Source: an uncultured Roseburia sp. (lineage in GTDB: Bacteria; Bacillota; Clostridia; Lachnospirales; Lachnospiraceae). Taken from it: 64,000 nt of DNA. The DNA lies in assembly GCA_934309475.1 (NCBI GenBank), contig CAKRDK010000011.1, positions 1 through 64,000 of the forward strand, written 5' to 3'. Both the position numbers and the translations under genes were made by a program. Below the pieces are notes generated by a model, which saw only the letters and a program-made list of their open reading frames with translations, was not told the origin of the DNA and did not search any database. Positions 37,934 to 48,980 of the stretch are shown one piece after another (the stretch's first letter is position 1; every line of letters starts with the position of its first letter).

Positions 37934-38824
37934 TTACTTCTCCCTTGTAATCAACGCAAGAATCATTTCTGACAAAAATTCATTTCTGACCACAAGCGAG
38001 TCCATTCTTCTGACTGCACTTTTTGAAATCGCTTCCACATCAGCCTTTGCTTTTTCAAGTCCCTCGAATGTCACATAAGTTGCCTTATGGTTTTTCTCAT
38101 CGCTTCCGATTGGCTTTCCTAACACCTCTAATGTACTTGTCACATCGAGAATGTCATCCTGTATCTGAAATGCAAGTCCGATTTCGGCAGCCGCCTGTTC
38201 AATCGTGTCCTGCTCCTGCTTTGTCGCACCTGCTAAAACAGCACCGATTAACATGGATGCCTCAATCAGCGCACTTGTCTTCAGCCGATAGATGAAATCT
38301 AATTTTTCCTTCGTCATGTCCTGTGTATCTTCCGATTCCACATCTACAGTCTGACCGCCCACCATGCCAAAAACGCCTGCCTTAGTGGCAAGAATCCGAA
38401 GTGCCCTGCCAATTCTTGCATTCTGCGGCTCCATATCAAATGCGAGCGTTGCCGTCTCAAATGCATAATTTAAAAGGGCGTCTCCCGCTAAAATTCCCAT
38501 CGCTTCTCCGTACACGGCATGTGTCGTCTTTTTCCCGCGGCGGTACTCATCATTATCCATTGCCGGAAGGTCATCATGCACCAGCGAATACGTGTGAATC
38601 ATCTCGATTGCCGCCATAAAAGGCTCGATAATCTTTGACTTTCCGCCAAACAATTCATACGTCTCTTTCATCAGCATGGGGCGAAGACGTTTGCCACCCG
38701 CTAAAATGCTATAATTCATTGCTGAAAAAATTGTTTTCTGATAGCCTTCTTCTTTCGGAAGATATTTTTTGATTATCTCCTCAATCTCAAGGCTGCGGCG
38801 TTCCATTTCTTCCTTGACACCCAT
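37934..38824 (-). CDS. ispA: Farnesyl/geranyl diphosphate synthase
   Basis: Chain-elongating prenyltransferase of 296 residues. The first Asp-rich motif is DDLPAMDND and the second is QIQDDILDVTS; GGKRLRPML and GGQTVDVESE are conserved binding segments. Twelve bases after xseB and just before dxs, as in many Firmicutes. Confidence 0.95.
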   Translation of the reverse strand: MGVKEEMERRSLEIEEIIKKYLPKEEGYQKTIFSAMNYSILAGGKRLRPMLMKETYELFGGKSKIIEPFMAAIEMIHTYSLVHDDLPAMDNDEYRRGKKTTHAVYGEAMGILAGDALLNYAFETATLAFDMEPQNARIGRALRILATKAGVFGMVGGQTVDVESEDTQDMTKEKLDFIYRLKTSALIEASMLIGAVLAGATKQEQDTIEQAAAEIGLAFQIQDDILDVTSTLEVLGKPIGSDEKNHKATYVTFEGLEKAKADVEAISKSAVRRMDSLVVRNEFLSEMILALITREK

Positions 38825-38836
38825 CTTCCCACTCCT

Positions 38837-39067
38837 TTAATCTGCCGAAATTTCAAAATCCTCTAGGGTTCCGTTTGCGTTTAACACCTGCATCTTTTTC
38901 TCTACCTGGTCAAGAATCTCGTTGCAGCTTTTCAATTCCTGTACTCCCTGCTGATACAGCGCAAAGGAATCTTCTAATGATACATCCGGCTGTTCCATTT
39001 TCTCTATAATCTCTTCGATTCCCTGAAATGTCTCTTCTAAGCTTTTGGTTTCTTTTTTCTCTGCCAT
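38837..39067 (-). CDS. xseB: Exonuclease VII small subunit
   Basis: 76-residue helical protein (SLEETFQGIEEIIEKMEQPDVSLEDSF...LYQQGVQELKSC), the normal length and pattern of XseB. It binds the large subunit encoded 33 bases upstream to form the single-strand DNA exonuclease. Confidence 0.93.
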   Translation of the reverse strand: MAEKKETKSLEETFQGIEEIIEKMEQPDVSLEDSFALYQQGVQELKSCNEILDQVEKKMQVLNANGTLEDFEISAD

Positions 39068-39099
39068 GCTTTCTCCATCTCTATCTTTCTCAAGCAGCC

Positions 39100-40299
39100 T
39101 TACGGCTCAATCTCAACTACGTTTGCTTTTATTTTTCCCTTCATCAACTGAATGGTAAGCATATCATTCTCTTTTACCTGTGCGGCATCTTTTACCACCT
39201 TACCGGATGCATCCGACACATAGGAAAATCCCTGGCTCAACTTCTTTACCGGAGACAGTCCCTCAAGATTCCCGGCTAACAGTTCTAACCGGTGTCTGTT
39301 CTGCTCTATTTTTCTTGCCATCACTTTTTGCAGGGCGTCTTCTAAATCTATCGCATATTTCTGGTTCTCATGCAGCTTTTGTTCCGGATTCAGGTAACGC
39401 AGTCTCACACTCAAGTGCTCTGTTCGCGTCTTATAATTTTGCAGTGTCAATTCTAAATTTCTCGTCATGCGGGCTTTTAACTGCTCTTTCTGCTGTTCGA
39501 CAATACGATAATCGAACACCGCAAGTTCTGCTGCCGCCGATGGTGTCGGTGCTCTCAAATCCGCAACAAGGTCTGCTATTGTCGTATCCGTCTCGTGTCC
39601 GACTGCTGAAATAATCGGTGTCTGACATTCAAAAATAGCCCTTGCCACCTCTTCTTCGTTGAACGCCCATAAATCTTCAATGGAGCCTCCGCCCCTTCCA
39701 ACTATGATTGTATCCACGTTCATTGCGTCCAATGCCGCAATTCCCTGACAGATGCTTGCCACTGCCCCTTCTCCCTGCACAAGTGCCGGATAAAGAATCA
39801 GCTGCACATAGGGATTCCTTCTCGATGCAATATTACGGATATCCTGTACGGCAGCTCCTGTCGGTGCCGTCACGATTCCCAGACGTCTGATATACTTTGG
39901 AATTGGCTGCTTATATTCTGCAGCAAACATCCCCATCTCTTCTAGTTCACGCTTAAGTGCCTCGTATTTGAGGTAAAGATTTCCCTCTCCGTCAAGTTCA
40001 ATCTCTTTCGCATAGAGCTGGTACTTTCCATCACGCTCATAGACTTCCACGCTTCCGGTTACGATGACTTTGTCACCCTCCTTCATCGTAAAGTGTAATC
40101 CACGACGATTTCCGGCAAACATCACTGCACTCATCGCACCCCCGGCATCTTTTATCGTAAAATAAATATGACCTGATGTGTGGTATTTGCAGTTTGAAAC
40201 TTCGCCCTTAATGCTGATACGGTTCATCATGAAATCCTGAGCAAACATATTTTTGATATATTTGTTCACCTGACCAACCGTATAAATATTCTTCATCAT
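39100..40299 (-). CDS. xseA: Exonuclease VII large subunit
   Basis: 399-residue catalytic subunit: N-terminal OB fold ([12 protein letters not shown]...[10 protein letters not shown] type), the nuclease core with [22 protein letters not shown] and [28 protein letters not shown], then a coiled coil. Its ATG overlaps the nusB stop by four bases. Confidence 0.96.
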   Translation of the reverse strand: MMKNIYTVGQVNKYIKNMFAQDFMMNRISIKGEVSNCKYHTSGHIYFTIKDAGGAMSAVMFAGNRRGLHFTMKEGDKVIVTGSVEVYERDGKYQLYAKEIELDGEGNLYLKYEALKRELEEMGMFAAEYKQPIPKYIRRLGIVTAPTGAAVQDIRNIASRRNPYVQLILYPALVQGEGAVASICQGIAALDAMNVDTIIVGRGGGSIEDLWAFNEEEVARAIFECQTPIISAVGHETDTTIADLVADLRAPTPSAAAELAVFDYRIVEQQKEQLKARMTRNLELTLQNYKTRTEHLSVRLRYLNPEQKLHENQKYAIDLEDALQKVMARKIEQNRHRLELLAGNLEGLSPVKKLSQGFSYVSDASGKVVKDAAQVKENDMLTIQLMKGKIKANVVEIEP

Positions 40300-40691
40300 A
40301 CTAATTTTGCCAATACTGCATTGATAAATGCTGCGGAATCATCCGTGCCATAGCTTTTTGCAAGTTCGATTGCTTCGTTGATTGCAACTTTCACCGGCAC
40401 ATCCTCATCATACTTCATCTCATAAACTGCAAGGCGGAGAATACTTAAGTCAACCTTCCCCATTCTTGTCGTCTTCCAGCCTTCTGCTACGTTGTTGATT
40501 AACTCGTCTATCTCTGCTACATGGGCAACGATGTCATTCACCTTTTCCTTTATGTAGTTTGTATCCTTCTCAGAGCAGCGTACCAGCATCTCCTCGTACA
40601 TGCGAAACTGTTCCGGCATCTCTTCCACCTCATGAAATTCCACGCGGAAAAGCATGTAAAAAATCTGCTCTCTTAATTCTCTTCTTGTCAT
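40296..40691 (-). CDS. nusB: Transcription antitermination factor NusB
   Basis: 131-residue all-helical protein; with NusE it binds boxA of rRNA transcripts. Typical N-terminus ([19 protein letters not shown]) and C-terminal [28 protein letters not shown]. First gene of the xse-isp-dxs-tlyA-nadK-argR-recN run, lying after the Asp23 terminator, so a promoter must lie in the roughly 80 bases upstream; I cannot point to it with confidence. Confidence 0.96.
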   Translation of the reverse strand: MTRRELREQIFYMLFRVEFHEVEEMPEQFRMYEEMLVRCSEKDTNYIKEKVNDIVAHVAEIDELINNVAEGWKTTRMGKVDLSILRLAVYEMKYDEDVPVKVAINEAIELAKSYGTDDSAAFINAVLAKLV

Positions 40692-40768
40692 AATGATTCC
40701 TTTCTATTCTGATATGCCTCTTATCACATATCTCCCTTATCTGATTTTCCTTTGCATAAATATACTGG

Positions 40769-40795
40769 AAAAAGGGTGTCATACGACACCCCTTT
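40769..40795 (-). terminator. Terminator after the Asp23 gene
   Basis: Minus strand GGGTGTC-GTAT-GACACCC followed by TTTTT, about 35 bases after the stop. Confidence 0.85.
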
Positions 40796-40827
40796 ATTAT
40801 ACAACATCTGAATATTTTTACAAAGTA

Positions 40828-41205
40828 TTATTTATTATTCCCCATATCAACACTTGCAATTCTGATATTGACGATGGAAACTTCCAATCCTGTCATATTT
40901 TCGATTGCTGTCTTCACTTTTTCCTGTACCTTTGCAGATACTTCCGGAATTGCATAACCATATGCAATGTTCAAAGACACATCTACGTTTGCAACGTCTC
41001 CCATTACTTCGACGCGGACACCTTTCGACAGGTTTTTCATTCCAAGCTTGCTGACTAACTCGTTTGTAATGTTGCCAGCCATGGAGCTTACGCCCTCCAC
41101 TTCTGTCGCAGCTAATCCAGCGATAATTGCAACCACTTCATCTGCAATTTTCACTACCCCCAGATTGTTATCTTTTATTTTAAATGATTTTCTATCTTCA
41201 GCCAT
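40828..41205 (-). CDS. Asp23/Gls24 family envelope stress protein (YqhY-like)
   Basis: 125-residue protein with the Asp23 fold signature (VVKIADEVVAIIAGLAATEVEGVSSMAG ... VNIRIASVDM). In Bacillus the homologue YqhY lies upstream of nusB and is linked to acetyl-CoA carboxylase control; others are envelope stress proteins. GGAGG lies nine bases before the ATG. It has its own promoter and terminator, so it is expressed apart from nusB. Confidence 0.9.
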   Translation of the reverse strand: MAEDRKSFKIKDNNLGVVKIADEVVAIIAGLAATEVEGVSSMAGNITNELVSKLGMKNLSKGVRVEVMGDVANVDVSLNIAYGYAIPEVSAKVQEKVKTAIENMTGLEVSIVNIRIASVDMGNNK

Positions 41206-41238
41206 CGGTCATTGCCTCCTCAGTGATATTATGCATTT

Positions 41239-41267
41239 ATTATAACAGACTATTCCTATTTTGGAAA
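41239..41267 (-). promoter_or_regulatory. Promoter for the Asp23 gene
   Basis: Minus strand TTTCCA (41267-41262), 17-base spacer, TATAAT (41244-41239) with an extended -10 TGT before it; leader about 33 bases. Confidence 0.65.
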
Positions 41268-41290
41268 CTAAAATTTGTAGAAAATGTAAT

Positions 41291-41554
41291 TCACATACTG
41301 GTGTAATGATATCTGCATGCTAAAATATATACATTTTCATCATCATTTTTATAGATGAGCCTGTCTTTATCATTGATCCGTCTGCTCCAGAAGCCTGACA
41401 AATTTCCGGTCAGTGGTTCAGGCTTTCCAATTCCTTCATTTCCATTCCTGCATATATCTTCTATCAGACTATTTATTTTCTTTAATGTCTTTCTATCCTC
41501 CGTCTCCCAGTAAACATAGTCCTTCCACCCATTCTCTGTGAAGACTTTATTCAT
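41291..41554 (-). CDS. yoeB: YoeB-type toxin (ribosome-dependent mRNA interferase)
   Basis: 87-residue RelE-superfamily toxin. All catalytic positions of E. coli YoeB are at the same numbers: Glu46 (KPEPL), Arg59 and Arg65, His83 and Tyr84 at the C-terminus (ACRYHYTSM). It should cut mRNA in the ribosomal A site when free. Its start overlaps the antitoxin gene by eight bases, the usual coupling. It appears intact and therefore probably active. Confidence 0.93.
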   Translation of the reverse strand: MNKVFTENGWKDYVYWETEDRKTLKKINSLIEDICRNGNEGIGKPEPLTGNLSGFWSRRINDKDRLIYKNDDENVYILACRYHYTSM

Positions 41555-41816
41555 CCGCAGCTACCTCCGCGAGATTCTGCGCAGAAAACTTTCCCTTTTC
41601 AAGCTGTGCCTTAGATTCCATCAACCAGTCATAATTCGCTTTATTTCCCATTACATAAACATTTTCCATCAAATTAGTATATGACTCCTCAGAAAGCATC
41701 ACAACATTTTTATTATCTTTCCGCGTTACAATTATTGTCTCATAATCATCTGTAACTTTGTCCATATACATTTTCATATTGTCACGTAAATTTGTATAAT
41801 TAACTGCCAGCATCAT
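41547..41816 (-). CDS. yefM: YefM/Phd-type antitoxin
   Basis: 89 residues: N-terminal Phd/YefM DNA-binding fold (LAVNYTNLRDNMKMYMDKVTDDYETIIVTRKDNKNVVMLS) and a flexible C-terminus that wraps the toxin. The reading frame opens with two ATGs; the second (41813) has better spacing to GGAGG. It binds YoeB and represses the shared promoter upstream. Confidence 0.92.
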   Translation of the reverse strand: MMLAVNYTNLRDNMKMYMDKVTDDYETIIVTRKDNKNVVMLSEESYTNLMENVYVMGNKANYDWLMESKAQLEKGKFSAQNLAEVAADE

Positions 41817-41833
41817 AACACCTCCATGAAAAA

Positions 41834-41884
41834 ACGTACAGTTTTCTGTACTTTTATTATAATGTACAGAAAACTGTACGTCAA
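41834..41884 (-). promoter_or_regulatory. yefM-yoeB promoter and double palindromic operator
   Basis: Minus strand TTGACG (41884-41879), 17-base spacer, TATAAT (41861-41856): a near-consensus promoter. Two copies of the palindrome GTACAGTTTTCTGTAC (41864-41879 and 41836-41851), themselves in an 18-bp inverted repeat, occupy the spacer and the region just after the -10. YefM or the YefM-YoeB complex would cover both. Confidence 0.85.
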
Positions 41885-42013
41885 GTAGCTATATTATCTT
41901 ATGCAAATAAGAAATATCCTATGACCCCCTATTTCTGCTTTTTGTTCCTTACTCACATACATTTCACCTGTAAATGATGGATTCCCCATTATCTATGTTT
42001 GGGATAAAAAATA

Positions 42014-42052
42014 GCATCTAACAGTTTTCAATCTCCATTAGATGCTATATTA
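42014..42052 (-). terminator. Terminator after the HigA-like gene
   Basis: Minus strand TAGCATCTAA pairs with TTAGATGCTA (10 bp) and runs into TTTTTTATCC. The same hairpin recurs near 42930 after an antitoxin remnant. The rest of 41885-42072 holds nothing else I recognise. Confidence 0.75.
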
Positions 42053-42072
42053 AACACTACACTTTCATTGAA

Positions 42073-42369
42073 TTATACTGATTTCTTTTTTACAATCTGT
42101 AATTCATATCCCAACGCATCAAGCATATGACTAAATGCTCTTATAGTTGGAATACTCTCTTTTCGTTCAATCCTTGAAATTACCTGCTGTTTATTTCCTG
42201 TCAATGCTGCTAATTCCTTTTGTGTTATATTTTCTTGTTTCCGTAAAGAAATCATTTCGCCTATGAGTTTATACTCAGCACGGGAATCATCCCATGTCTT
42301 TCTAAATTCTGGATCATTTTGTCTTTGCTTTTCAATTTCATTTTTTACATTAACTTCTACAAATGGCAT
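42073..42369 (-). CDS. HTH antitoxin (HigA/XRE type)
   Basis: 98 residues with an XRE helix-turn-helix (LRKQENITQKELAALTGNKQQVISRIERKESIPTIRAFSHMLDALGY, about 43-90). It lies 12 bases after the toxin gene, the toxin-first order of HigBA-type systems. It should neutralise the toxin and bind the palindrome at 42756-42775. It is followed by a clear terminator. Confidence 0.88.
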   Translation of the reverse strand: MPFVEVNVKNEIEKQRQNDPEFRKTWDDSRAEYKLIGEMISLRKQENITQKELAALTGNKQQVISRIERKESIPTIRAFSHMLDALGYELQIVKKKSV

Positions 42370-42381
42370 CTCGCCACCTCC

Positions 42382-42720
42382 TTATATAAATGTTTTGCCC
42401 AGTTGTTTGCCCAGTTCAGATGCTCGTTTTCGAACAATTTTCTTGTCTGTCTTTTCCGTTTTGTTTTTCTGTTTACGGCAAGCATGAAGCAAATATATAT
42501 TCTCTTTATCTACCGTAATATAAAATATGCGATTATGTTTCTGAAAATATACTTCATATACTTTCTTTTCCCAACGCTTGAATCTGATTCTATCAAATTC
42601 TCCCCTTTCCATGCATTCCATAACAGAAAGTCCGTCTATCTTTTCATCTTCTGGTAAACAATTTATATATTCAAGTATTAAATCTTTACCAGAGTTAGAG
42701 CAATAATCGTGTAGTGTCAT
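42382..42720 (-). CDS. HigB/Gp49-like RelE-superfamily toxin
   Basis: 112-residue protein of the phage-derived Gp49-like (DUF891) family, RelE superfamily: an alpha-beta core with GEFDRIRFKRWEKKVYEVYFQKHNRIFYITVDKENIYLLHACRKQKNKTE, where the conserved late LLHACRKQ strand and Lys-rich tail are typical. Expected to cleave mRNA at the ribosome. GAGG lies nine bases upstream of the ATG. Confidence 0.85.
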   Translation of the reverse strand: MTLHDYCSNSGKDLILEYINCLPEDEKIDGLSVMECMERGEFDRIRFKRWEKKVYEVYFQKHNRIFYITVDKENIYLLHACRKQKNKTEKTDKKIVRKRASELGKQLGKTFI

Positions 42721-42752
42721 CTATAATCCTCGCTTTCGCCTTTGTCAATTAC

Positions 42753-42782
42753 AGAATACAACATATAAGTTGTATTTGTCAA
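42753..42782 (-). promoter_or_regulatory. Promoter and operator of the HigBA-like module
   Basis: Minus strand TTGACA (42782-42777), 18-base spacer, TATTCT (42758-42753). The spacer holds the inverted repeat ATACAAC-TTATAT-GTTGTAT (42775-42756), well placed for repression by the antitoxin. Confidence 0.75.
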
Positions 42783-42929
42783 GCACACTTTAATTTTCAT
42801 GAGCAGTACACACGTTGTCCGTTTAGTTTTCGATAATTATTATATATCGCTTGGCATTTCTATATCTTCTTTTAACTAATCCTGAATATACTCTTGTAAT
42901 ACCATAAACAGAACCTGCCTTAACAAAAA

Positions 42930-42965
42930 TAGCATCTAACAGTTCTCAATCTCCATTAGATGCTA
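42930..42965 (-). terminator. Second copy of the antitoxin terminator
   Basis: The hairpin TAGCATCTAA/TTAGATGCTA with almost the same loop as at 42014, tail TTTTTG. It follows the truncated antitoxin. Bases 42783-42925 between this and the HigBA promoter hold no gene that I can see. Confidence 0.7.
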
Positions 42966-42993
42966 TAACAAATAATATGACACTAATTTAAAA

Positions 42994-43143
42994 TTACTTT
43001 TTTACAAGTTCCATCTTATAACCAAGTGCATCAATGATTTTTACAAACAAAATCAACGATGGACTGTGCATTTTCTTTTCAAACCGCGAGATACTCTGCT
43101 GTTTGCTTTGTGTCAAATCCACCAATTCCTTTTGAAGATAGGA
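42994..43143 (-). pseudogene. 3' remnant of an HTH antitoxin gene
   Basis: 49 codons plus stop that read LQKELVDLTQSKQQSISR, then FEKKMHSPSL and ALGYKMELVKK. This is clearly the second half of an XRE antitoxin like that at 42073 (QKELAALTGNKQQVISRIERKESIPT...ALGYELQIVKK). The N-terminal half is missing: the frame runs straight into the TAG stop of the upstream acetyltransferase gene, in the same frame. No start codon with a ribosome site is present. Confidence 0.8.
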
Positions 43144-43584
43144 CTAAAAATCTAATCTCATAACAATTTCACCGTTGCTGACTTCTCCCGTCGGCTTAAA
43201 TCCCACTTTTTCATACACATGTCCTGCTATCTTATTCTCTGGCACATAGTCAATTATCATATAATCGTACTTTTCAGATTCTCTTGCCATCTGAACAATT
43301 TTCTCGACTGCCTGTGAACCGTATCCCTTGTTCTGATGTTCTACCGGAAACATAATCCGCCATATCACCAAATATCTTTCCTCTAAGTCCTCATCGAGCA
43401 ACATAAACCCAACCGGTTCATCATCCTTGTATATTGCAAACGGATACACGTCATCTGCGTCCCGATACAGCCATGCCTGTGCAAGCGAATACGCATTTGA
43501 TGCCACATATCCCTCACCTTCCGGGCGTTTCATTTTTATAATTGTGTCGAAATTTTCTTCTGTAATTTTTCTAAAATGAACCAT
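43144..43584 (-). CDS. GNAT-family N-acetyltransferase
   Basis: 146 residues from the chosen ATG (MVHFRKITEEN, 43584), 13 bases after the metA stop; longer in-frame starts lie inside metA. The GNAT acetyl-CoA motif is NKGYGSQAVEKIVQMA, and the C-terminal ENKIAGHVYEKVGFKPTGEV is typical of the family. It resembles spermidine/amino-acid acetyltransferases, but the substrate is not clear. It is last in the ligA-metA run and abuts an antitoxin remnant. Confidence 0.8.
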   Translation of the reverse strand: MVHFRKITEENFDTIIKMKRPEGEGYVASNAYSLAQAWLYRDADDVYPFAIYKDDEPVGFMLLDEDLEERYLVIWRIMFPVEHQNKGYGSQAVEKIVQMARESEKYDYMIIDYVPENKIAGHVYEKVGFKPTGEVSNGEIVMRLDF

Positions 43585-43597
43585 TGTCTCAACCACC

Positions 43598-44530
43598 CTA
43601 TTTTCCAACAATCTCCGCCGTATCAATAAACTCATACGGTGTCTGCTGATAGACGTAATAATTCAGCCAGTTCAGGTACAAGGCATTTCCATGACTCCGC
43701 CACTGGAGACGCGGTTTCTTTGTATCGTCGTTATCTGGATAATAATTGACCGGTGGTGCAATCGAAAGTCCCTTCTCCTTATCACGCATGTATTCCTTAT
43801 GCAGCGTCATACGGTCATACTCCGGATGCCCCATGACAAAAATCTTTCTGCCCTCATCCGCAATCGCAAGGAAAACGCCTGCCTCTTCCGATTCTGCAAG
43901 AATTGTTAAATCTTTCACAGCACGGATATCCTCCGCCCGTACTTCCGTATGGCGGGAATGCGGTGCCATGAAATAATCGTCGAATCCTCTGACAATCGGA
44001 ACTTTCCGGTTCATGACATGATGTTCATATACGCCAAATTTTTTCTCTGGAAGAAGATGTTTTGGGATGCCATAATGGTAATACAAGCCCGCCTGCGCGC
44101 CCCAACAGAGGTGCAGCGTGGATGTCACATGCGTCTTGCTCCATTCCATAATTTCACAGACTTCCTCCCAATAATCCACTTCCTCATATTCTAACTGTTC
44201 TACTGGTGCCCCCGTGATAATCAATCCATCTAAAAACTGGTCTTTGATATCCGGAAATGTCTGGTAAAACTTGTTTAAATGACTGAGTGATGTATTTTTT
44301 GATTCATGGCTTGTCACGGTAAGAAACGTCACGTCCACCTGCAGCGGTGTATTCGAAAGGGAACGCAGAAGCTGTAATTCTGTGTCCTCTTTTAACGGCA
44401 TCAGATTTAAAATGCCGATATGAATCGGTCTGATATCCTGATGCATCGCACGTTTTTCATCCATGACAAATATATTTTCTGATTCTAATATCTCCTTTGC
44501 AGGAAGATCGCTCTGTGTTCTGATTGGCAT
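43598..44530 (-). CDS. metA: Homoserine O-acetyltransferase (MetA family)
   Basis: Activates homoserine for methionine synthesis. 310 residues. The catalytic Cys142 (HLCWGAQA), His235 and Glu237 (MGHPEYD) fall at the standard positions. Residue 111 is Glu ([12 protein letters not shown]), which in this family selects acetyl-CoA, whereas the E. coli enzyme has Gly and uses succinyl-CoA; so acetyl transfer is expected despite the common name 'succinyltransferase'. It starts 11 bases after ligA. Confidence 0.95.
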   Translation of the reverse strand: MPIRTQSDLPAKEILESENIFVMDEKRAMHQDIRPIHIGILNLMPLKEDTELQLLRSLSNTPLQVDVTFLTVTSHESKNTSLSHLNKFYQTFPDIKDQFLDGLIITGAPVEQLEYEEVDYWEEVCEIMEWSKTHVTSTLHLCWGAQAGLYYHYGIPKHLLPEKKFGVYEHHVMNRKVPIVRGFDDYFMAPHSRHTEVRAEDIRAVKDLTILAESEEAGVFLAIADEGRKIFVMGHPEYDRMTLHKEYMRDKEKGLSIAPPVNYYPDNDDTKKPRLQWRSHGNALYLNWLNYYVYQQTPYEFIDTAEIVGK

Positions 44531-44541
44531 ATTCTATCCCT

Positions 44542-47287
<2,746 letters not shown>

Positions 47288-47337
47288 TTTTATCTCCATT
47301 TCTTCGCACCAGACATTCACACGCTTCTCTTCATGCG

Positions 47338-47371
47338 AAAAACGGAGACTTCACACTTTGAAAAGTCTCCG
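47338..47371 (-). terminator. Terminator after the SH3 protein gene
   Basis: Minus strand CGGAGACTT and AAGTCTCCG form a 9-bp stem with an 11-base loop, tail TTTTT. It separates the SH3 gene from the pseudouridine synthase gene. Confidence 0.85.
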
Positions 47372-47405
47372 CTGTCTTTCTTCTATTCTCTTATCCCGCC
47401 TTCTT

Positions 47406-48716
47406 CTACTGAAGCAATTCGGTCTTTATGTATCCTTCTTTTCCGTCCCAGGTAACCTTCGTCCAGCCTTCTGCATAGCTCATAACGACGGTAACTTTCT
47501 CTCCTGCGAATGCGACACCGACTTTATCGGATGTCTCGCTCATGGAAGAACGGATGTTTGTTGTACTCTGCAATGTAATAACCGTACCTTCTGCTACGGA
47601 AGCACTCGTTGTTGTGCTGTCATCTGTTGTATTCGTTGACAAATCCGTGGTCAGATACTCGCTCTTAATGTATCCGGTTGTTCCATTGTAATCAATGATA
47701 CTCCAATCACCTTCGGTTCCGGTTCTAGTATAAGTTGCACCACCATCTGCCGTACCGATTTTCTCGGAAGTCTCATCTGCCGCAGCACGAACATTTACAT
47801 TCGTAGTCACCATAACTGTCTCAGAAGTTGTCTCTTCCGCCGGTGTTTCTTCTGCCGGAGTCTCTTCCGCTGGTGTCTCCTCAGCAGGTGTCTCTTCCGC
47901 CGGAGTCTCTTCCGCTGGTGTCTCCTCTGTCGGCTGTTCCGTCTCCTCTGTTGCCGGTGTTGTCACAGAAGATACCCATGCTGCAATCGCATCCTGAATC
48001 GTGCTCGTTACCATTGTCGATAAGTTCTCATCAGAAGCAAGTGCACTCTCATATTTCGCCTGCACATCCTGCTGTAATGCCACAACATCCTCTTCCTGCT
48101 CAAACTGTGAAATCAGGTTCTGGATATCAGCATCTAATGCATTCTCCTGATTTGCAAGGTTGTACTGGCTGTATAAATTGTCAATATAATAGCTTCCATC
48201 TTCATTCGCTCTTACATAGAAGAAATCAAGTCCCGGTGCAAGTGTATCCACACCTGTAAATTTAACTTCCATATATACGGATACCAAATAAGAATTATCA
48301 TCTAATCCCTTCTTGGTATAACAGCTTATATTCTGGTAACTCTCTACATACTGGCTGAATACGGAAATATATCCCTGCTCATTCTCAGAAATAGGAGTCG
48401 CAAGTGTCGTCAATGTCTCAATATCTCCGTTTGCATAAGCTGTATAATAATTATTAATCAGCTCATTGACTGCCGGAATCGCATCCACTTCAAATTCATT
48501 GGTATCCTCTGTATCGGCAACCTGTTCTGTCGCCTCTGTCTCGCCGTTAACGCTCTCTCCTGCATTCTTCTTATCCCCTGTACACATGGTCAGAACTAAA
48601 ATCAAAATGATAAGCAGCGCGCCTGCGGAAATATATCTGATATTTTTCTTACAAAAATCTAAAATCTTATCTATCGTATCTTTTTTAAAGAAATCTTTTA
48701 CTTTAGAAAAGTCCAT
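47406..48716 (-). CDS. Membrane-anchored protein with two bacterial SH3 domains
   Basis: 436 residues: a cytoplasmic N-terminus (1-26), one membrane helix (about 28-45, YISAGALLIILILVLTM), an external globular region (about 75-240, helical, NTF2-like in its AVNELINNYYTAYANGDIETL start), a low-complexity linker with about six AEETP repeats (about 260-300), and two SH3_3 domains (NVRAAADETSEKIG and NIRSSMSETSDKVG types). Such proteins bind cell-wall peptides. No catalytic domain is seen. It stands alone between tRNA-Arg and its own terminator. Confidence 0.75.
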   Translation of the reverse strand: MDFSKVKDFFKKDTIDKILDFCKKNIRYISAGALLIILILVLTMCTGDKKNAGESVNGETEATEQVADTEDTNEFEVDAIPAVNELINNYYTAYANGDIETLTTLATPISENEQGYISVFSQYVESYQNISCYTKKGLDDNSYLVSVYMEVKFTGVDTLAPGLDFFYVRANEDGSYYIDNLYSQYNLANQENALDADIQNLISQFEQEEDVVALQQDVQAKYESALASDENLSTMVTSTIQDAIAAWVSSVTTPATEETEQPTEETPAEETPAEETPAEETPAEETPAEETPAEETTSETVMVTTNVNVRAAADETSEKIGTADGGATYTRTGTEGDWSIIDYNGTTGYIKSEYLTTDLSTNTTDDSTTTSASVAEGTVITLQSTTNIRSSMSETSDKVGVAFAGEKVTVVMSYAEGWTKVTWDGKEGYIKTELLQ

Positions 48717-48739
48717 CTCGCAATCCTCCTAAAAAAATA

Positions 48740-48811
48740 TGCGCCCGGCGGGAATCGAACCCGCATTGCCGGAGTCGGAGTCCGGTGTTCTATCCATTAG
48801 ACTACGGTCGC
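48740..48811 (-). tRNA. tRNA-Arg (anticodon CCG)
   Basis: Cloverleaf on the minus strand: anticodon stem CCGGA/TCCGG with loop CTCCGAC, T-arm GCGGG-TTCGATT-CCCGC, acceptor GCGACCG/CGGGCGC and discriminator A; CCA not encoded. The fourth acceptor pair is A-G, a mismatch where C-G would be expected. Confidence 0.93.
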
Positions 48812-48926
48812 TTATATCAAAAATTAACTTATTATCTCATTTATTTCAAATATGCAGTGATTTTGTAACAATTTCTTAACAACTGCTTTTCTAGCATAGC
48901 AAAGTTACACAAAAAAGTCAATAAAA

Positions 48927-48966
48927 AAAAAGCATTTTAGAGGATTTTCACATCACTCTAAAATGC
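48927..48966 (-). terminator. Terminator after galM
   Basis: Minus strand GCATTTTAGAG and CTCTAAAATGC form an 11-bp stem, tail of nine T. It ends the arabinose / pentose phosphate transcript. Confidence 0.88.
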
Positions 48967-48980
48967 CCTTCCCTGTATTC

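Noticed and set aside
47820..47950. Tandem 15-base repeats
   Set aside because: They encode the AEETP linker of the SH3 protein; expected for secreted repeat linkers.
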